Of a DNA stretch of 64,000 bases, positions 61,293 to 64,000 are shown one piece after another. The DNA comes from Streptoalloteichus tenebrarius (GTDB lineage: Bacteria; Actinomycetota; Actinomycetes; Mycobacteriales; Pseudonocardiaceae): the NCBI RefSeq assembly GCF_024171885.1, contig NZ_JAMTCP010000027.1, positions 1 to 64,000 of the forward strand. The letters are read 5' to 3'. The notes beneath the pieces were generated by a model. It ran no database searches and was not told the DNA's origin. It worked only from the letters and a program-made list of their open reading frames with translations. Position 1 is the first letter of the stretch; each line of letters starts with the position of its first letter. Both the position numbers and the translations under genes were made by a program.

Positions 61293-62588
61293 TCAGCGCA
61301 CCGAGCCGTAGATCGTGTCGATCACCAGGGGCCGGGGCTCCTGCGCGGCGTCCCCGATCTCGTAGCCGCCGTCGAGGGCCGCGAGCGCGGCGGGCACCGC
61401 GTCCGGGGTGTCGGTGCGCAGCTCCAGCAACGGCTGGCCCGCCGCGACCCGCTCGCCCGGCCGGGCGAGGCACAGGACGCCCGCCGCGTGCTGCACCGGG
61501 TCCTCCTTGCGCGCCCGGCCCGCGCCGAGCCGCCACGCGGCCACGCCCACCGCGTAGGCGTCCAGCCGGGTGAGCACCCCGTCGCGCGGGGCCTCGACCA
61601 CGTGCACGTGCGCCGCGGTCGGCAGGGGCGCCTCGGGGTCGCCGCCCTGGGCGCGGATCATGCGGCACCAGGTCTCGTACGCCGCCCCGGAGGCCAGCAC
61701 CGGCGCCGGGTCCACATCGGACAGCCCGGCGAGGGCGAGCATCTCGCGGGCCAGCGCCACGGTCAGCTCGACCACGTCGGCCGGGCCGCCGCCGCGCAGC
61801 ACCTCGACCGACTCGGCGACCTCGACGGCGTTGCCGACCGCCCTGCCCAGCGGCACGGACATGTCGGTGAGCAGCGCGGTGACCCGCAGGCCGTGCTCGT
61901 CGCCGATGCCGACCAGGGTCCGCGCCAGTTGGCGGGCGTCCTCCTCGGTCTTCATGAACGCGCCGGAGCCGACCTTGACGTCCAGCACGAGCGCGTCCGC
62001 GCCCTCGGCGATCTTCTTGCTCATGATCGAGCTGGCGATCAGCGGCACCGACTCCACGGTCCCGGTGACGTCGCGCAGCGCGTAGAGCTTGCGGTCGGCG
62101 GGGGCCAGCCCCTCGGTGGCGGCGCAGACCACCGCGCCCACCTCGCCGAGCTGCCGGGAGATCTCCTCGGCGCTCAGCCCCGCCCGCCAGCCGGGGATCG
62201 ACTCCAGCTTGTCCAGGGTGCCGCCGGTGTGCCCGAGGCCGCGGCCGGAGAGCTGCGGCACGGCCGCGCCGCAGGCGGCGACCAGCGGCGCGAGCGGGAG
62301 GGTGATCTTGTCGCCCACGCCGCCCGTGGAGTGCTTGTCGACGGTGGGCCGGTCGACGCCGGACAGCGCCAGCCGCTCGCCGGAGGCCACCATCGCCCTG
62401 GTCCAGCGCGCCGTCTCGGCGACCGACATGCCGTTGAGGAAGATCGCCATGGCCAGCGCGGACATCTGCTCGTCCGCGACCACGCCCCTGGTGTAGGCGT
62501 CGATCACCCAGTCGATCTGCTCGTCGGTCAGGGTGTGACCGTCACGCTTCGCGCGGATGACGTCGATCGCGGAATGCGTCTGCTTCAT
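61293..62588 (-). CDS. deoA: Thymidine phosphorylase
   Basis: A 431-residue pyrimidine phosphorylase. The signature SGRGLGHTGGTLDKLESIPG is complete, with the phosphate loop VDKHSTGGVGDKITLPLAPL upstream. It converts thymidine or deoxyuridine and phosphate to base and deoxyribose-1-phosphate. ATG 62588 lies 6 nt after TACGAT, a leaderless promoter. It follows cdd on the same strand, so cytidine can be deaminated and then split. Corresponds to Rv3314c. Confidence 0.95.
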   Translation of the reverse strand: MKQTHSAIDVIRAKRDGHTLTDEQIDWVIDAYTRGVVADEQMSALAMAIFLNGMSVAETARWTRAMVASGERLALSGVDRPTVDKHSTGGVGDKITLPLAPLVAACGAAVPQLSGRGLGHTGGTLDKLESIPGWRAGLSAEEISRQLGEVGAVVCAATEGLAPADRKLYALRDVTGTVESVPLIASSIMSKKIAEGADALVLDVKVGSGAFMKTEEDARQLARTLVGIGDEHGLRVTALLTDMSVPLGRAVGNAVEVAESVEVLRGGGPADVVELTVALAREMLALAGLSDVDPAPVLASGAAYETWCRMIRAQGGDPEAPLPTAAHVHVVEAPRDGVLTRLDAYAVGVAAWRLGAGRARKEDPVQHAAGVLCLARPGERVAAGQPLLELRTDTPDAVPAALAALDGGYEIGDAAQEPRPLVIDTIYGSVR

Positions 62589-62594
62589 CGGCCG

Positions 62595-62600
62595 ATCGTA
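62595..62600 (-). promoter_or_regulatory. -10 box for leaderless deoA
   Basis: On the minus strand TACGAT ends 6 nt before ATG 62588. Confidence 0.55.
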
Positions 62601-62632
62601 CGAACCGGCCGACGCCGACGCGGGCCCCGCGC

Positions 62633-63025
62633 TCAGCGCAGATCCTCCGGCCCGAACGCGTCCGGCAGCACGTCCCGCAGGGGCAGCGGGCCGCGGGGCG
62701 TGTCGACCAGGCAGTCCGGTCCACCCAGCTCGTACAGCACCTGGCGGCACCGGCCGCACGGCATGAGCAGGTCGCCGTCGCCGCTGCGACAGGCGACCGC
62801 CACGAACCGCCCGCCCCCGGTGAGCCGGAGCTGGCCGGCCATCGTGCACTCGGCGCACAGCCCCAGCCCGTAGGAGGCGTTCTCCACGTTGCACCCGCTG
62901 ACCACCCTGCCGTCGTCGCACAGCGCGGCGGCCCCCACGAGCAGCCCGGAGTACGGCGCGTAGCCCGTGGCGGCGGCGCGGGTGGCGGCCTGCCGCAGGG
63001 CGTCCCAGTCGACCTCGATGTCCAC
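62633..63025 (-). CDS. cdd: Cytidine deaminase
   Basis: A 130-residue zinc enzyme converting (deoxy)cytidine to (deoxy)uridine. Zinc ligands and catalytic Glu lie in LCAECTMAG and MPCGRCRQVL, with the substrate segment SGCNVENASYGLG. GTG 63025 is preferred over GTG 63034 because a TACGGT -10 box ends 7 nt before it, while the longer start would fall inside the promoter. It lies between the ABC permease gene and deoA on the same strand. Corresponds to Rv3315c. Confidence 0.92.
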   Translation of the reverse strand: MDIEVDWDALRQAATRAAATGYAPYSGLLVGAAALCDDGRVVSGCNVENASYGLGLCAECTMAGQLRLTGGGRFVAVACRSGDGDLLMPCGRCRQVLYELGGPDCLVDTPRGPLPLRDVLPDAFGPEDLR

Positions 63026-63032
63026 AGGGGAC

Positions 63033-63038
63033 ACCGTA
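63033..63038 (-). promoter_or_regulatory. -10 box for leaderless cdd
   Basis: On the minus strand TACGGT ends 7 nt before GTG 63025 and overlaps the alternative GTG at 63034. Confidence 0.5.
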
Positions 63039-63129
63039 ATGAGCGACGGGGACGGGCGTCGTCCACCGTGGAGGGTGGGCGACGGCCGTCCCCGTCGTGC
63101 GCGGGCGCGCCTCGCGCGCCGGTCGGTGG

Positions 63130-64000
63130 CTAGTCGCCCTCGCCGCGCCGGTAGATCACGCCGTTGGCGGCCGGTGGTCGCAGGCGTTGCGCGGACACGG
63201 CGAGCACGATCAGCGTGACGAACTGCGGCGCGTAGGTCGTGAGCTGCTCGGGCAGCTCGTCGGTGTACCAGTAGATCGCGTACAGCACCGAGGCGGACAG
63301 CGCGCCCACCACGACCGCGATCCAGTTCCGCCGGAAGAGCTGGACGACGACCAGCGCCGCCACCACCAGCGACGCGCCGTAGAGCAACGCGTGCACGGTC
63401 GCGCCGCCGGAGCGAAGCTGGAGCGCGTCGGCGAACCCGAACAGGGCGGAGCCGCCCAGCAGGCCGCCGGGCCGCCAGTTGCCGAAGATCATCGCCGCCA
63501 GGCCGATGTAGCCCCGGTTGCCGGTCTGGCCCTCCAGGTAGCCCGGCTGGCCCGGCTGGAGCACCAGCGCCGCGCCGCCCAGGCCGGCCAACGCGCCGGA
63601 GGCGATCACCGCGAGGTACTTGTAGCGGTAGACGTTGACGCCCAGCGACTCGGCGGCCACGGGGTTCTCGCCGCAGGACCGCAGCCGGAGGCCGAACGGC
63701 GTGCGCCACAGCACCAGGAAGCTCACCGGCACCAGCAGCAGCGCGATCATGGTCAGCGGCGAGACGCCGGTGACCAGGCCGCGCAGGATGCCGGCCACGT
63801 CGGACAGGCCGACCCGCTGCATGTCCTCCAGCTCGCCGAGCCAGTCGCCGAGGGGCTGCGCCGAGTACGTGTCGAACTTCGGCACGATCGGCGACTCGCG
63901 CGGGTTGCGGGAGATCGGCTCGAACAGCAGCGTCGACAGGTACTTCGTGAGGCCGGCGCCGAGCAGGTTGATCGCCACGCCGGAGACGATGTGGTTGACG
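63130..64000 (-). CDS. Nucleoside-type ABC transporter permease, 5' end cut by window edge
   Basis: The C-terminal 290 residues of a membrane permease of the branched-chain/BMP type (NupQ/YufQ-like). The visible part begins ...NHIVSGVAINLLGAGLTKYL and continues with several membrane helices, including the family segment LRSCGENPVAAESLGVNVYR and GYIGLAAMIFGNWRPGG. The true start lies beyond base 64000; the GTG at 63978 is internal. Its position just upstream of cdd and deoA on the same strand strongly suggests import of nucleosides for salvage. Confidence 0.88.
   Translation of the reverse strand, partial: VNHIVSGVAINLLGAGLTKYLSTLLFEPISRNPRESPIVPKFDTYSAQPLGDWLGELEDMQRVGLSDVAGILRGLVTGVSPLTMIALLLVPVSFLVLWRTPFGLRLRSCGENPVAAESLGVNVYRYKYLAVIASGALAGLGGAALVLQPGQPGYLEGQTGNRGYIGLAAMIFGNWRPGGLLGGSALFGFADALQLRSGGATVHALLYGASLVVAALVVVQLFRRNWIAVVVGALSASVLYAIYWYTDELPEQLTTYAPQFVTLIVLAVSAQRLRPPAANGVIYRRGEGD

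Noticed and set aside
1-64000. CRISPR arrays and tRNA genes
   Set aside because: No array of 25-40 bp repeats with unique spacers and no cloverleaf or TTCGAATC-type tRNA arm was seen by eye; this was not a computed search.

Overview
The window is very GC-rich, gene-dense actinobacterial chromosome. GTG starts are common, many genes appear to be leaderless, and type VII (ESX) secretion genes sit among primary-metabolism genes. Gene order follows, with insertions, the Mycobacterium tuberculosis block from birA (Rv3279c) to cdd (Rv3315c): birA, accD5, accE5, maf, accA3, then glpD2, lpdA, Rv3304, amiA1/amiB1, deoD, pmmB, upp, Rv3311, add, deoA, cdd. PPE/EspG genes, DUF3558 lipoproteins, YbaB-like partners and a CBM2-FnIII-GH18 chitinase suggest a filamentous Pseudonocardiaceae member (Saccharothrix/Actinosynnema/Lentzea type). 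The genus is inferred, not proven.

Layout. 1-2450: a leftward type VII cassette (YbaB-like protein, WXG-like protein, and the start of a long Gly/Pro-rich WXG-domain protein cut by the window edge). 2715-5328: MaoC hydratase, then leftward cbiZ, PH-domain protein and birA. 5409-7294: accD and accE. 7310-12596: an inserted block between accE and maf, holding a decayed-looking VapBC module, a secreted S15-type dipeptidyl peptidase, and a PadR regulator with its MFS exporter. 12670-20394: maf, dicarboxylate symporter, a membrane protein, accA (biotin carboxylase-BCCP), a DUF1707 protein, a HAD hydrolase and a GNAT acetyltransferase. 20395-20930: two copies of a composite repeat with DnaA-box-like sites. 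20931-24234: an ESX substrate/chaperone operon (DUF3558 lipoprotein, WXG-like, PPE-like, EspG). 24326-28651: glycerol catabolism (glpD against glpF-glpK). 28806-41073: LpdA-type reductase, gamma-glutamylcyclotransferase fold protein, two M20 amidohydrolases, a small membrane protein, a mutase large subunit, a receptor Ser/Thr kinase, purine nucleoside phosphorylase and phosphohexomutase. 41343-47790: MerR/aldo-keto reductase, DUF4188/TetR, a DasR-type-regulated chitinase, a gene-poor stretch with a third composite repeat, and an HxlR regulator. 47965-52690: upp, a DinB-fold protein, deoC and two aldehyde dehydrogenase family genes. 52791-58143: a second type VII cassette (SUKH protein, WXG-like protein, WXG-NlpC/P60 protein, three YbaB-like proteins) around the Rv3311 homologue. 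58267-64000: add, a coiled-coil protein, deoA, cdd and a nucleoside-type ABC permease cut by the right edge.

How the genes fit together. BirA can biotinylate the AccA BCCP domain, which works with AccD and AccE as an acyl-CoA carboxylase, and a MaoC hydratase and a mutase large subunit are nearby. GlpF, GlpK and GlpD take glycerol to dihydroxyacetone phosphate. The ABC permease, Cdd, DeoA, Add, PNP, phosphohexomutase, DeoC, aldehyde dehydrogenase and Upp form a nucleoside salvage and deoxyribose catabolism neighbourhood. The type VII pieces lack the EccC/EccD machinery, so they are substrate/effector cassettes served from elsewhere.

The most notable observations are the three-copy composite repeat with DnaA-box-like sites, the repeated pairing of YbaB-like and WXG/NlpC proteins, the VapBC module that appears to have lost both an antitoxin reading frame and a toxin active-site residue, two DasR-type sites of which one is orphan, and the many leaderless starts.
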